Source of the DNA: Dysgonamonadaceae bacterium
GTDB lineage: Bacteria; Bacteroidota; Bacteroidia; Bacteroidales; Azobacteroidaceae
Assembly (NCBI GenBank): GCA_031289145.1
Contig: JAITQA010000013.1
Span: 1-50,464 of the forward strand
Reading direction: 5' to 3'
Length of the DNA stretch: 50,464 nucleotides
Part shown: piece after piece, positions 11,090 to 19,610 of the stretch
Numbering within the stretch: the first letter of the stretch is position 1
Layout of the letters: each line of letters opens with the position of its first letter
The notes under the pieces: generated by a model
Told to the model about the DNA's origin: nothing
The model's database searches: none
What the model saw: only the letters and a program-made list of their open reading frames with translations
Position numbers and translations under genes: made by a program

Positions 11090-14089
11090 TTAAAAATTAA
11101 GACTCAATCCGATGCTGAATGTTCTTGGATTCGGATAGAAATTATTATCAATACCGCTTGACATTTCAGGATCTATACCATCGTATTTAGTCAAAGTAAA
11201 TACATTTTGAACTGTAACGTTGGCACGTAAATTTGCTTTTCCGCTCAATATTTTCCCAAAATCATATCCCAACTGTACATAGTCCATTTTCAGGAACGAT
11301 GCATTTTGAATATAGTAATCGGAAAGCAACTGACGATTAAAGAAGCTGGTATTCAATCCATCTACTACATTGTTCATCAAAAAGTTATTAGGATTAAGCG
11401 TTTGCGAAAAGTTACCCATGTCGGAATTTACATTGTTGTAAACGTAGTTTCCAATACTTGCACGCAAGGCAGTAGCCAATGTAAAATTCTTATAAGCAAA
11501 TGTAGTGTTGAATCCCATATACCAGTCGGGCGCAGGTTTATGATAAAGATATAAGTCTTGGTCATTTATCACGCCGTCTTTATTCAAATCTTCAAAAACG
11601 CCTTCAATCGGTTTTCCATTGCTGTCGTACATTTGCTTGTAAGCATAGAATGAGTTTGGAGCATAACCTACTTTTTGAATTTGAATTGTATTTCCTGTAC
11701 CTCCGGAAATTCCGCCTACCATTGCACCTTTATAATCGGATTCAGGACCATCGTTTAACGATAACTGGGTAATTTCAGTTTCATTATATGTTATGTTGAA
11801 CCCCAAATCCCAATGTATGTCCTTTGTGTCGATAGGAACAAGTCCAAGATTTCCTTCAATACCCCAATTGTCCATAGAACCAATATTTTTAATAAGAAAA
11901 GGTGCGAAGTTGCTTCCGGCAGGCACCGGTATGTCATTTAATAAATCGATCGTATGTTTTTGATAATAATCAAGGCTTCCATATATGCGGTTGTTTACAA
12001 AGCCCCAATCTACCCCAATATTTTTTGTAGTAGTTTGTTCCCATTTCCGATTAGAGTCGTATCCGTTAGGACGCCAGCCCGGATAAAATTGGTCTCCAAA
12101 TTGAATTTGTGCAGTGGGGTCGCTAAATTCATAAACAGGCAACCAACCGAAATCACTGTTTAAGTCTTGTTGTCCGGTAATACCCCAACCCAAGCGAAGT
12201 TTCAAATTGGAAAGGACTTCAATATTTTTGAGGAAGCTTTCTTCTTTGATGCGCCAAGCCAAAGCTACCGAAGGGAAAGTACCCCAACGATTTTCAGGAC
12301 TAAATCTCGAAGAGCCGTCGCGGCGGATAGTGGCGGTTAGCAAATATCTTTCCAAAAGATTGTAATTCAAACGACCGTAAAAAGAAATCAAACGGTTGTG
12401 AGCCGGAACCATAATCCCCACTTCTTTTGCAATCGTTTGTTCATCGAAAAAATATTCATTAAATGGTTCGTTTGTTGTTTGCCAATCCTGCCATGTATAA
12501 CCACCCATTACGTCGATGCGGTTTGCGTTGTCCAGTTGTTTAACATAGTTCAAATAAAATTCCAACAGGTTATTTTGCTTTTTTTGGTCGAATTTTGTTC
12601 TTCTTCCATTCGGATATTCAGCTGGTGACCAAGGTTGTGTAATCACCTCTCCTTTACCTTGTGAAAGGTCATAACCTAAATTCAGATTGGCATGCAAGTC
12701 AGGCAAAAAGTGCATTTTATAATCGAACTGAACATTTCCGATGCTACGAAAGACATCCGATTGGTCATCTTTGCCATAAAGCAGTGAAACAGGGTTTTTT
12801 GTTGCCATCGTGTTATAGGCATTTTGTCCATCCAACCATTGCCAATAGTCATTGAAATCGCCAAATCCATCAACCATAACCGGTTGAGTTGGGTCCATGC
12901 GCAAAGCAGCGCCTATGGCATCTCCATTTCCAAAACGGGAATGGGTATAAGTCCCTTTCAAGTTCACATTAACGGACAGATGTTTATCAAGAAAAGTCGG
13001 CGACAGATTAACCGCAACTGTTCCACGTTTCATATTGTCCGTATCCAAAATACCGTCCTGACTGATAAATCCGGCAGATACCCGATAGGGAAGTATTCCG
13101 GTAGCGCCACTTATACTGATATTGTTATCGGTAGTGAAAGCATTACGGAATATCTCATTTTGCCAATCCGTATTTGCATCACCGAGATAGCCAATGTATT
13201 GAGCGGCTTTTTCTGCATCATATCGTGCTGTAGCCTGGGAAGTTACAACATCGCGAAATTCGTTTGCAGACAATACTTCAACTCTACGCGCAATCGTTGC
13301 AATAGAATTCTGGGTCGAAACATTTACTTGTGTTTTTTGACCTGCTTGTCCCTTTTTGGTTGTAATAATGATTACGCCATTGGATGCACGCGAACCATAA
13401 ATGGCCGTAGCAGAGGCGTCTTTCAAGATGTTCATAGATTCGATGTCGTTGGGATTGATGGTTGACAACGGATTGGTCATTCCTGAAATACTTCCATTGT
13501 CCATCGGAACGCCGTCGATTACGATAAGCGGGTCGTTATTTGCATTCAAAGACGCGCCTCCACGGATACGGATTTGATTGCCTCCTCCGGCACGTCCACC
13601 TGTAGAGGTTATTTGCACACCGGCAACTTTACCTGTAATGAGTGACGTGGGATTGGTAATCAAACCTTTCTGGAAATCTTTGTCACCAATAGTCGTAATA
13701 GAACCGGTAAGGTCGCCCTTTTTCATGGTTCCATAGCCGATTACTACCAATTCCTCCAATAATTGCGTATCTTCTTTCAACACAATAGCAAAAGAGGTGG
13801 TGTTCGCAACGGAAATTTCCTGCGTGATATACCCAATGTAGGAAATAACTAAAATCGCATTGTCCGCGACATTCAACTCGAAACGACCGTCAAGGCCGAT
13901 GGTTGCTCCATTTGCAGTTCCTTTTTCAACTACGGACGCACCCACAGCTGAATCGTTGTATCCGTCAACAACTGTTCCTGTTACAACTTTGGAATTTTGT
14001 GCGGACAAACTCCAACTGAACAACAGACACATTAATAAAACGAAAGCTTTCTGTAGTTTCCCAGCATTCGGTTTTTTCTTTCTTCTCAT
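11090..14089 (-). CDS. susC: SusC-type TonB-dependent outer-membrane transporter
   Basis: A 999-residue protein that imports maltooligosaccharides across the outer membrane using TonB energy. After a basic leader and signal peptide (VLLMCLLFSWSLSAQ) comes a carboxypeptidase-D-like domain (VVTGTVVDGYNDSAVGASVVEKG...GYITQEISV, about residues 35-105). Next is a TonB-box-like region EELVVIGYGT and the plug (QIRIRGGASLNANNDPLIVIDGVP; SATAIYGSRASNGVIIITTKKG). The remaining ~750 residues form the 22-strand barrel, ending PRTFSIGLSLNF. First gene of the sus operon; a -7 motif lies 62 bases upstream. Confidence 0.95.
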   Translation of the reverse strand: MRRKKKPNAGKLQKAFVLLMCLLFSWSLSAQNSKVVTGTVVDGYNDSAVGASVVEKGTANGATIGLDGRFELNVADNAILVISYIGYITQEISVANTTSFAIVLKEDTQLLEELVVIGYGTMKKGDLTGSITTIGDKDFQKGLITNPTSLITGKVAGVQITSTGGRAGGGNQIRIRGGASLNANNDPLIVIDGVPMDNGSISGMTNPLSTINPNDIESMNILKDASATAIYGSRASNGVIIITTKKGQAGQKTQVNVSTQNSIATIARRVEVLSANEFRDVVTSQATARYDAEKAAQYIGYLGDANTDWQNEIFRNAFTTDNNISISGATGILPYRVSAGFISQDGILDTDNMKRGTVAVNLSPTFLDKHLSVNVNLKGTYTHSRFGNGDAIGAALRMDPTQPVMVDGFGDFNDYWQWLDGQNAYNTMATKNPVSLLYGKDDQSDVFRSIGNVQFDYKMHFLPDLHANLNLGYDLSQGKGEVITQPWSPAEYPNGRRTKFDQKKQNNLLEFYLNYVKQLDNANRIDVMGGYTWQDWQTTNEPFNEYFFDEQTIAKEVGIMVPAHNRLISFYGRLNYNLLERYLLTATIRRDGSSRFSPENRWGTFPSVALAWRIKEESFLKNIEVLSNLKLRLGWGITGQQDLNSDFGWLPVYEFSDPTAQIQFGDQFYPGWRPNGYDSNRKWEQTTTKNIGVDWGFVNNRIYGSLDYYQKHTIDLLNDIPVPAGSNFAPFLIKNIGSMDNWGIEGNLGLVPIDTKDIHWDLGFNITYNETEITQLSLNDGPESDYKGAMVGGISGGTGNTIQIQKVGYAPNSFYAYKQMYDSNGKPIEGVFEDLNKDGVINDQDLYLYHKPAPDWYMGFNTTFAYKNFTLATALRASIGNYVYNNVNSDMGNFSQTLNPNNFLMNNVVDGLNTSFFNRQLLSDYYIQNASFLKMDYVQLGYDFGKILSGKANLRANVTVQNVFTLTKYDGIDPEMSSGIDNNFYPNPRTFSIGLSLNF

Positions 14090-14150
14090 GACATTAAAAT
14101 TTATATATAAAAATTAAGAATTTAAATTATCAATGATAAAATTGATATGA

Positions 14151-14158
14151 CAAAAGTA
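14151..14158 (-). promoter_or_regulatory. -7 promoter motif of the sus operon
   Basis: The reverse strand reads TACTTTTG, matching TAnnTTTG. Transcription would begin near 14143, giving a leader of about 55 bases before the susC ATG. No TTTG lies at the 19-21 base spacing expected for a -33 element, consistent with an activator-dependent promoter. Confidence 0.55.
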
Positions 14159-14208
14159 GAATCAAATGTGACACAAAAAACAACGTCAAATAAAAATCTA
14201 AATACGAA

Positions 14209-14239
14209 AAAGTGTTATTTATTTTATAACTAACACTTT
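14209..14239. promoter_or_regulatory. Inverted repeat upstream of susC: candidate SusR operator or terminator
   Basis: AAAGTGTTA (14209-14217) and its exact complement TAACACTTT (14231-14239) are separated by 13 bases, so centres are 22 bases apart, about two helical turns. The repeat lies about 65-95 bases upstream of the predicted susC transcription start, where an activator dimer could bind. Alternatively, on the reverse strand it is an AT-rich stem followed by several T residues, 65 bases after the nuclease gene stop, and could terminate that transcript. The sequence alone does not decide. Confidence 0.5.
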
Positions 14240-14303
14240 ATCTATTTTTGAAGAGTGAAAAAATCTAAATGTAATAGTATTGAAAAATGGGGATTAAGGC
14301 GTT

Positions 14304-14918
14304 TTAGCGTGATTTATCTTCTTTGTTTTTCTTTTTGTTGATCAAATCGCGGATATAGGAGGCTTTTTCATAATTTTCCAACATAATAGATTCATTTAAA
14401 GACTGTTGAAGTTCTTCCAAATCCCTGTTTTCAGCGGATTTTTCGGCGCGGTCCACTGGGTCTGTTTTTATTCCTATTTCATTACCCAACATATCATCTG
14501 TTTCCATTTCAATAGACACTTCTTTCATAATGGCTGCTGTGGTATAAATTGCGGCGTCGGTACGCACAGCCAGGGCAATGGCGTCCGAAGTTCTGGAGTC
14601 GAGATGAATGTCTTTTACCCCATCCGTAAAAATTAATTCGGAGAAAAAAATACCATCTTCATATTTATAGATAAAAACTTTTTTTAGCACAATATTCAAT
14701 AGGTTCATAAAAGAAATAAACAAATCGTGCGTAAGCGGGCGGGGTGGATTCAGTTTTTCGAGAAAAATGGCGATAGATTGCGCTTCGGGGGTTCCGATGA
14801 TTATCGGAACCCGGCGAATACCATTTACTTCTACTAAAACCAAAGCGTAAGCTCCCGCTTGCACCTGACTAAATGTAATCCCTGCTATTTTTAAATATAC
14901 TTTATCAGAATCTATCAT
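14304..14918 (-). CDS. Bifunctional nuclease family protein (DUF151) with C-terminal UVR domain
   Basis: A 204-residue, probably cytoplasmic protein. Residues about 1-135 are the DUF151 domain (VPIIIGTPEAQSIAIFLE; PRPLTHDLF; IHLDSRTSDAIALAVRTDAAIYT), a family described with combined RNase/DNase activity in plants and found widely in bacteria with uncertain role. Residues about 165-200 (LEELQQSLNESIMLENYEKA, then SYIRDLINKKKNK) match a UvrB/UvrC (UVR) interaction motif, also seen in several stress-response proteins. It lies 39 bases after the metallopeptidase gene and may share its transcript. The DUF151-UVR combination is typical for Bacteroidota. Confidence 0.85.
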   Translation of the reverse strand: MIDSDKVYLKIAGITFSQVQAGAYALVLVEVNGIRRVPIIIGTPEAQSIAIFLEKLNPPRPLTHDLFISFMNLLNIVLKKVFIYKYEDGIFFSELIFTDGVKDIHLDSRTSDAIALAVRTDAAIYTTAAIMKEVSIEMETDDMLGNEIGIKTDPVDRAEKSAENRDLEELQQSLNESIMLENYEKASYIRDLINKKKNKEDKSR

Positions 14919-14957
14919 TTTATGTGTAAATAATGTTTATAACAGCTTCATCTTCCA

Positions 14958-15647
14958 TTAATTTCTGCGCCCGCCGAAGAGAAGCATTAAATAATAGACG
15001 AGTGTAGCCAGAGAGCCTAAAGCCGCTACTACATAAGTATAAGCTGCCGCTTTCAAAGCGTCTCTTGCTGCCGCATCGTTGCGAGAATTGGTAATTCCGG
15101 CCTTGCTTAACCATACTACAGCCCTTTTACTGGCGTCTATTTCGACCGGCAGGGTAATGAAACTAAAAAGAGTAAGCATCGCAAACAGACCGACGCCAAT
15201 CAAAGTGACCGTAAACCCAAGTCTTTGACTGACAGTCATCAAAAAGATACCGCCTAAAATTACCCAAGTTACCCATTGGTTGGAAAAACTGACCACCGGA
15301 ACCAAGGCCGAACGCATTTTTAACGGAGCATAAGCCGTTGCATGTTGAATGGCGTGCCCTGTTTCATGTGCTGCAACAGCCGCTGCAGCCACGCTATCAC
15401 TCGAATAAACACTTTCACTCAAACTGATGGTATGGTTCGTCGGGTTATAGTTGTCGGTCAGAATGCCATTGGTTGCCACAACTTTGACATCATAAATTCC
15501 GTTTTCGCGAAGCATTTGTTCTGCTACGTCTCTTCCCGTCATCCCGTTTCCAAGAGGTACTCGGGAATATTTTTTAAATTTGCTATTCAGATTTAACTGA
15601 ACCAGCCAACTTACAAGCGCAATGCCGATAAATAAAATGATACCCAT
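14958..15647 (-). CDS. Membrane zinc metallopeptidase, YugP family
   Basis: A 229-residue membrane protein. An N-terminal span (GIILFIGIALVSWLVQLNL) is followed by a soluble zincin domain with HETGH at residues 94-98 (AAAAVAAHETGHAIQHATAY). Three further hydrophobic segments include WVILGGIFLMTVSQRLGF, LIGVGLFAMLTLFSF and YVVAALGSLATLVYYLMLLF. The motif EIDASKRA is also conserved in the YugP family (DUF2268-unrelated, neutral zinc metallopeptidase). Substrates are unknown. The gene sits 66 bases after purA on the same strand. Confidence 0.85.
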   Translation of the reverse strand: MGIILFIGIALVSWLVQLNLNSKFKKYSRVPLGNGMTGRDVAEQMLRENGIYDVKVVATNGILTDNYNPTNHTISLSESVYSSDSVAAAAVAAHETGHAIQHATAYAPLKMRSALVPVVSFSNQWVTWVILGGIFLMTVSQRLGFTVTLIGVGLFAMLTLFSFITLPVEIDASKRAVVWLSKAGITNSRNDAAARDALKAAAYTYVVAALGSLATLVYYLMLLFGGRRN

Positions 15648-15713
15648 AATTGTATTTTTAATTGTTACGTTTAGTATGGCTGCTGCAAAAACCTTGCCAT
15701 TCCCATACGCAAA

Positions 15714-16985
15714 TTATGATTCTGCGTACCGGACAATGGTTTGTTCCCTGTCAGGACCCACCGATACGATTTTGATGTTCACGCCGAGCGTTTCTTCTAT
15801 AAATGACAAATAGGCGTTGAATTCTTCCGGGAATTCATCTTCCGACTGCATTTTTGTCAGGTCTGTTTTCCAACCGGATAATTCCACATACAAAGGCTTG
15901 ACGGATTCGTTGATTTCGAATGGAAAATCTTCTACTTCCTTTCCGTTTATTTCGTATGCTACACAGGCTTTTATGGTTTCAAAATCGTCCATGACATCCG
16001 ATTTCATCATGATGAGTTGGGTCACTCCGTCAATCATAATCGCATAACGAAGCGCAACCAAATCAATCCATCCGCAACGGCGGGGTCTTCCCGTCACCGA
16101 ACCGTACTCACAACCCAAATCACGTATTTTCTGCCCTGTTTCGTCAAACAACTCAGTGGGGAAAGGGCCGCTTCCGACGCGGGTACAGTAGGCTTTGAAA
16201 ATGCCGTATACTTCGCCAATTTTTGCCGGCGCTACACCTAATCCGGTACAAGCGCCTGCACATATCGTGTTGGAGGAAGTGACAAAAGGGTAGGAGCCGA
16301 AATCAATATCCAACATCGTACCCTGTGCACCTTCGGCCAAGATTTTTTTTCCCTCGCTCAAGGCTTTATTGATAAAATGGTCGCTGTCAATCAAACGGAA
16401 ACGTTTGATGGTTTCGATTCCTGCCAACCATTCTTTTTCCAAATCTGCTACATCATATTCAAAATTCATTTGCCGCAGAATTTCTTTATGACGGGCGATT
16501 GCACATGTATATTTTTCAGTGAAATTATATTCCAAATCACCTATTCTTAAACCATTACGTCCGATTTTGTCCGTATAGGCAGGCCCGATTCCCTTTCCGG
16601 TAGTTCCGATTTTGTCACATCCTTTCTGTGATTCGTATGCCTGGTCTAACAAGCGGTGAGTCGGTAAAATCAAATGGGCTTTACGGGAAATATACAAGCG
16701 GTCGCTCAAATTATGACCTGATGCTTCTAAGGCTTCGACTTCCGCTTTGAACAGGGCGGGGTCTAAAACTACACCGTTTCCGATGATATTGATTTTTCCG
16801 CCTTGAAAAATGCCGGAGGGGATGGAGCGCAAAACGTATTTCTGCCCTTCAAATTCCAAGGTATGGCCGGCGTTCGGGCCTCCCTGAAAACGAGCGACAA
16901 TATCATAATCAGGGGTCAGGACATCTACAATTTTGCCCTTACCTTCGTCTCCCCATTGTAAACCTAATAAAGTATCAACTTTCAT
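15714..16985 (-). CDS. purA: Adenylosuccinate synthetase
   Basis: A 423-residue cytoplasmic enzyme joining IMP and aspartate with GTP to form adenylosuccinate, the first committed step to AMP. The start chosen is MKVDTLLG at 16985; an upstream in-frame ATG at 17051 would add 22 residues coded inside the fur-family gene and lacking family similarity. Catalytic D13 is in the GTP-binding loop GDEGKGK (12-18), and H41 is in GGPNAGHT. Further motifs are GTTGKGIGPAYTDKIGR, AEGAQGTMLDIDFGSYPFVT and TGRPRRCGWIDL. It overlaps the upstream Fur-family gene by 11 bases, so translation is probably coupled. Confidence 0.97.
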   Translation of the reverse strand: MKVDTLLGLQWGDEGKGKIVDVLTPDYDIVARFQGGPNAGHTLEFEGQKYVLRSIPSGIFQGGKINIIGNGVVLDPALFKAEVEALEASGHNLSDRLYISRKAHLILPTHRLLDQAYESQKGCDKIGTTGKGIGPAYTDKIGRNGLRIGDLEYNFTEKYTCAIARHKEILRQMNFEYDVADLEKEWLAGIETIKRFRLIDSDHFINKALSEGKKILAEGAQGTMLDIDFGSYPFVTSSNTICAGACTGLGVAPAKIGEVYGIFKAYCTRVGSGPFPTELFDETGQKIRDLGCEYGSVTGRPRRCGWIDLVALRYAIMIDGVTQLIMMKSDVMDDFETIKACVAYEINGKEVEDFPFEINESVKPLYVELSGWKTDLTKMQSEDEFPEEFNAYLSFIEETLGVNIKIVSVGPDREQTIVRYAES

Positions 16986-17469
16986 GTGTCTTATTGCTAT
17001 TTTTTTTATTATTTTCTTTTGCCTCTCTCGCGCAAGCGCTGCATAAACCATATATATACAAACTATAATGCGTTGGCGAAAACCGCCTGTTTTTTTTACC
17101 TTGTATGATGGTTTTCAGTTTTGTATCTTTAAATTCCTGAACTTTTCGACAATTCGTACATATCAAATGGTGATGACAGTCGTTGTTGTAAGCTTTCTCG
17201 TAAAAAGAAATGTTTTGTCCGAATTGGTGTTTGAGAACCAAATTACAATCCAGCAGGAGTTGCATGGTGTTGTACAAAGTACCCCGACTAACCCTGAAAT
17301 TATGCTCTTTCATAGCTTCATACAAGGAGTCCATATCGAAATGTCCTTGTTCGGTATATATAAGATTCAATATCGCATATCTTTCAGGCGTTTTTCTGCA
17401 ATTGTTGGCCGTAAGATATTCGGTAAATTTCTGATTGACTATTTCCCGTACTTTATTATCTTTGTCCAT
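16975..17469 (-). CDS. Fur-family metal- or peroxide-responsive transcriptional repressor
   Basis: A 164-residue DNA-binding protein. The N-terminal winged helix includes CRKTPERYAILNLIYTEQGH and RVSRGTLYNTMQLLLDCNLV (recognition helix region). The dimerisation/metal domain has the His-rich CHHHLICTNC and a second CSAC pair, giving the Cys4 structural zinc site. The Lys/Asn-rich tail is not conserved. Whether it senses iron, zinc or peroxide cannot be read from the sequence. First gene of a unit with purA (11-base overlap); a -7 motif lies 28 bases upstream. Confidence 0.9.
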   Translation of the reverse strand: MDKDNKVREIVNQKFTEYLTANNCRKTPERYAILNLIYTEQGHFDMDSLYEAMKEHNFRVSRGTLYNTMQLLLDCNLVLKHQFGQNISFYEKAYNNDCHHHLICTNCRKVQEFKDTKLKTIIQGKKNRRFSPTHYSLYIYGLCSACAREAKENNKKNSNKTHES

Positions 17470-17496
17470 TACTGACGATATTTACACACCAGTGAG

Positions 17497-17504
17497 CAAA
17501 AGTA
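17497..17504 (-). promoter_or_regulatory. -7 promoter motif of the fur-family/purA unit
   Basis: The reverse strand reads TACTTTTG, matching TAnnTTTG, 28 bases before the ATG of the Fur-family gene. Confidence 0.5.
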
Positions 17505-17515
17505 ATAAATATTTT

Positions 17516-19567
17516 TTAATTATAAGTAGGAAGCGGAGAATAATTCGTGGAATAACGCATCATTTGCTCTGCATAACCTTCTGAATAAGTTATTTTTATG
17601 TCGATAATAACGCCTTTTTTATTTTTTATTGCTTCATAAACCGGATTGACAAAACCTTTGTAAGGCGCAATATTCAGTTGGGTATACCGTTCTTTCACTT
17701 CTTTGTGTAAAGTCAAATCCACATTTACCGCATACTGTTCCACCAATTTTTGAGCGCCTTTGAAGTCTCCTTCCGATTTAATTCTTTGTATTTCAGCTAA
17801 TAATTCACCTATTAAAGTGCGTAATTTGTCGTAATCGTTGATAACAACGTAAGTTTTGTTATTTTCATTGCGCAACAGCTCCACCACTTTGTCTTTACGA
17901 CCCTGCTCGAAGACCCAATGGGCAATGAGCGAACGGTTTCGCATGTGCGCTTCTTCGATGTTCCTGCCTATTTCGATACGTGACAATTGCGTTATCAGAC
18001 CGTTCATCATGTATTTATAATATTCGGCCTTGTAGGCTTCCGGATTATCCAATAGTCCCAATTCCAGCATTTTAGGGTCGGAAATGTAATACAGTCCGAA
18101 TAAATCCGCACGTGCTTCTTCGATAGTTGACCCATAAACTTTTAGTGCATCGGGGTCGACGCCCGGTAGCAATTGCCCGGAAGCGTGACCCAGACATTCA
18201 TGCAGGTCGGTATGCAGGTTATCGGTTTGTGTACCGTATTGCGTTATTAAGGCTTTTTCATGCTCGCAACAAACGAATTCGTCGTTAAAACCGCTACCGG
18301 CAGCCGCTTTGTCGTATGCTTCCGTGATATTCGTAATGGTAACCGACTTGGAACCGAAATCTTTACGAATCCAATTGGAATTGGGTAAGTTAATGCCGAT
18401 AGGGGTAGCCGGATAGCAATCGCCACCCAGTATAGTTGCTGTAATTGTCTTTGCTGTAATGCCTTTTACGGATTTTTTCTTGAATTGCGGAGCGACCGGC
18501 GAGTGGTCTTCAAACCATTGCGCATTTTCACTGATAACTTTGGTTAAGGCCGTTGCCTTTAAATCTTTGAAATTCACCAACGATTCCCAACTCGCTTTGA
18601 TGCCAAGGGCGTCGCCATACGACTCGGTGAATCCGTTCACAAAATCAACTACCGACTCGGTATCTTTCACCCATTCGATGGAGTATTCATCGTATTTTTT
18701 CAGGGAACCGGTCTTGTAAAAATCAACCAATAAGTCGATAACCAATTTCTGCTGATTGTTTTCCGCATATTTGGCCGCTTCTTCCAACCAATAAATAATG
18801 TGTTCGATTGCAGGAGCATACAAACCGCCGATTTTATAAACGTTTTCGACCAATTGTCCGTCTTTTTTCTCCAACCGGCTGTTCAGTCCGAAAGGAACAG
18901 GCGTGGAATCGCTCGGATTTTTCATGTCTGCATAAAATTTTTCTACTTCCTGTTGCGTAAGGTTTTCGCCATAATAGTTGTTAGCCGAATGAACGATTAC
19001 ATCCACATTGCTATCCTGATTTACCTTTTTGGCAAATAGAGCTGCATCAAAAATAACCGGTGTAATTTCGGACAGGAAGTCATCGACCGATTGCCCTGCT
19101 TTCGCAGGAACAAGGGAGGAATCAATGGATTTGACCGCATCGAAAAAAAACGTTTCGGAAAATCCGGGTAAAAACTTTTCTTCCCCGTAATGATGGTGAA
19201 TACCGTTGGAAAACCAGACCCTTTTCAGATAAACGACAAATTCTTCGTAATCTTTTGCTGTTTTATCTCCTTGATAATTAGCATATATGGCTTCGAGTGT
19301 ACGGCGAATGGCCAAGTTGTAGCGATTGTTTTGGTCGAACAGTATATCACGGCCGTAGAGCGCTGCTTCATTCAGGCAATAAACCAATTGTTTCTGCTTC
19401 AGCGACAGGCTATCCCAATCGGTTACCTGATAGCGAAGAATACCTAAATCGGCGAATTTTTCGACATTGTAATCAAACGCAACCGGCTCGGTTTCCTGTT
19501 TCTCTGTTTGGGTATTTGTACAGAAAATACATGTTAAAATGGATAAAATCATAATTAAATGCTTCAT
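17516..19567 (-). CDS. Dipeptidyl peptidase III, zinc peptidase family M49
   Basis: A 683-residue enzyme that removes dipeptides from the N-terminus of peptides. The zinc site has HECLGH (456-461), the M49 form HEXXGH with Cys as in the B. thetaiotaomicron enzyme, and EEARAD (483-488) with the third zinc ligand. A hydrophobic leader (MKHLIMILSILTCIFC) suggests export to the periplasm; the two cysteines do not form a clean lipobox, so lipidation is uncertain. Other family motifs are GINLPNSNWIR and LHTDLHECLGHASGQLLPG. The gene starts 43 bases after the DUF1080 gene and may end that transcript. Confidence 0.93.
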   Translation of the reverse strand: MKHLIMILSILTCIFCTNTQTEKQETEPVAFDYNVEKFADLGILRYQVTDWDSLSLKQKQLVYCLNEAALYGRDILFDQNNRYNLAIRRTLEAIYANYQGDKTAKDYEEFVVYLKRVWFSNGIHHHYGEEKFLPGFSETFFFDAVKSIDSSLVPAKAGQSVDDFLSEITPVIFDAALFAKKVNQDSNVDVIVHSANNYYGENLTQQEVEKFYADMKNPSDSTPVPFGLNSRLEKKDGQLVENVYKIGGLYAPAIEHIIYWLEEAAKYAENNQQKLVIDLLVDFYKTGSLKKYDEYSIEWVKDTESVVDFVNGFTESYGDALGIKASWESLVNFKDLKATALTKVISENAQWFEDHSPVAPQFKKKSVKGITAKTITATILGGDCYPATPIGINLPNSNWIRKDFGSKSVTITNITEAYDKAAAGSGFNDEFVCCEHEKALITQYGTQTDNLHTDLHECLGHASGQLLPGVDPDALKVYGSTIEEARADLFGLYYISDPKMLELGLLDNPEAYKAEYYKYMMNGLITQLSRIEIGRNIEEAHMRNRSLIAHWVFEQGRKDKVVELLRNENNKTYVVINDYDKLRTLIGELLAEIQRIKSEGDFKGAQKLVEQYAVNVDLTLHKEVKERYTQLNIAPYKGFVNPVYEAIKNKKGVIIDIKITYSEGYAEQMMRYSTNYSPLPTYN

Positions 19568-19610
19568 ACGTAAATAAATATATAAATAATTAAAAACAAA
19601 AAGAACGTCA

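Noticed and set aside
12824-13465. 213-codon open frame opposite susC
   Set aside because: It overlaps the plug and barrel region of a clear SusC gene and shows no domain, signal peptide or promoter of its own.
14090-14303. Possible small RNA or tRNA in the susC upstream region
   Set aside because: Only a -7 motif and one inverted repeat are visible; no cloverleaf or conserved RNA structure was recognised.
16986-17051. 22-residue N-terminal extension of PurA
   Set aside because: Basic, non-conserved, and coded within the Fur-family gene; PurA proteins begin just before the GDEGKGK loop.
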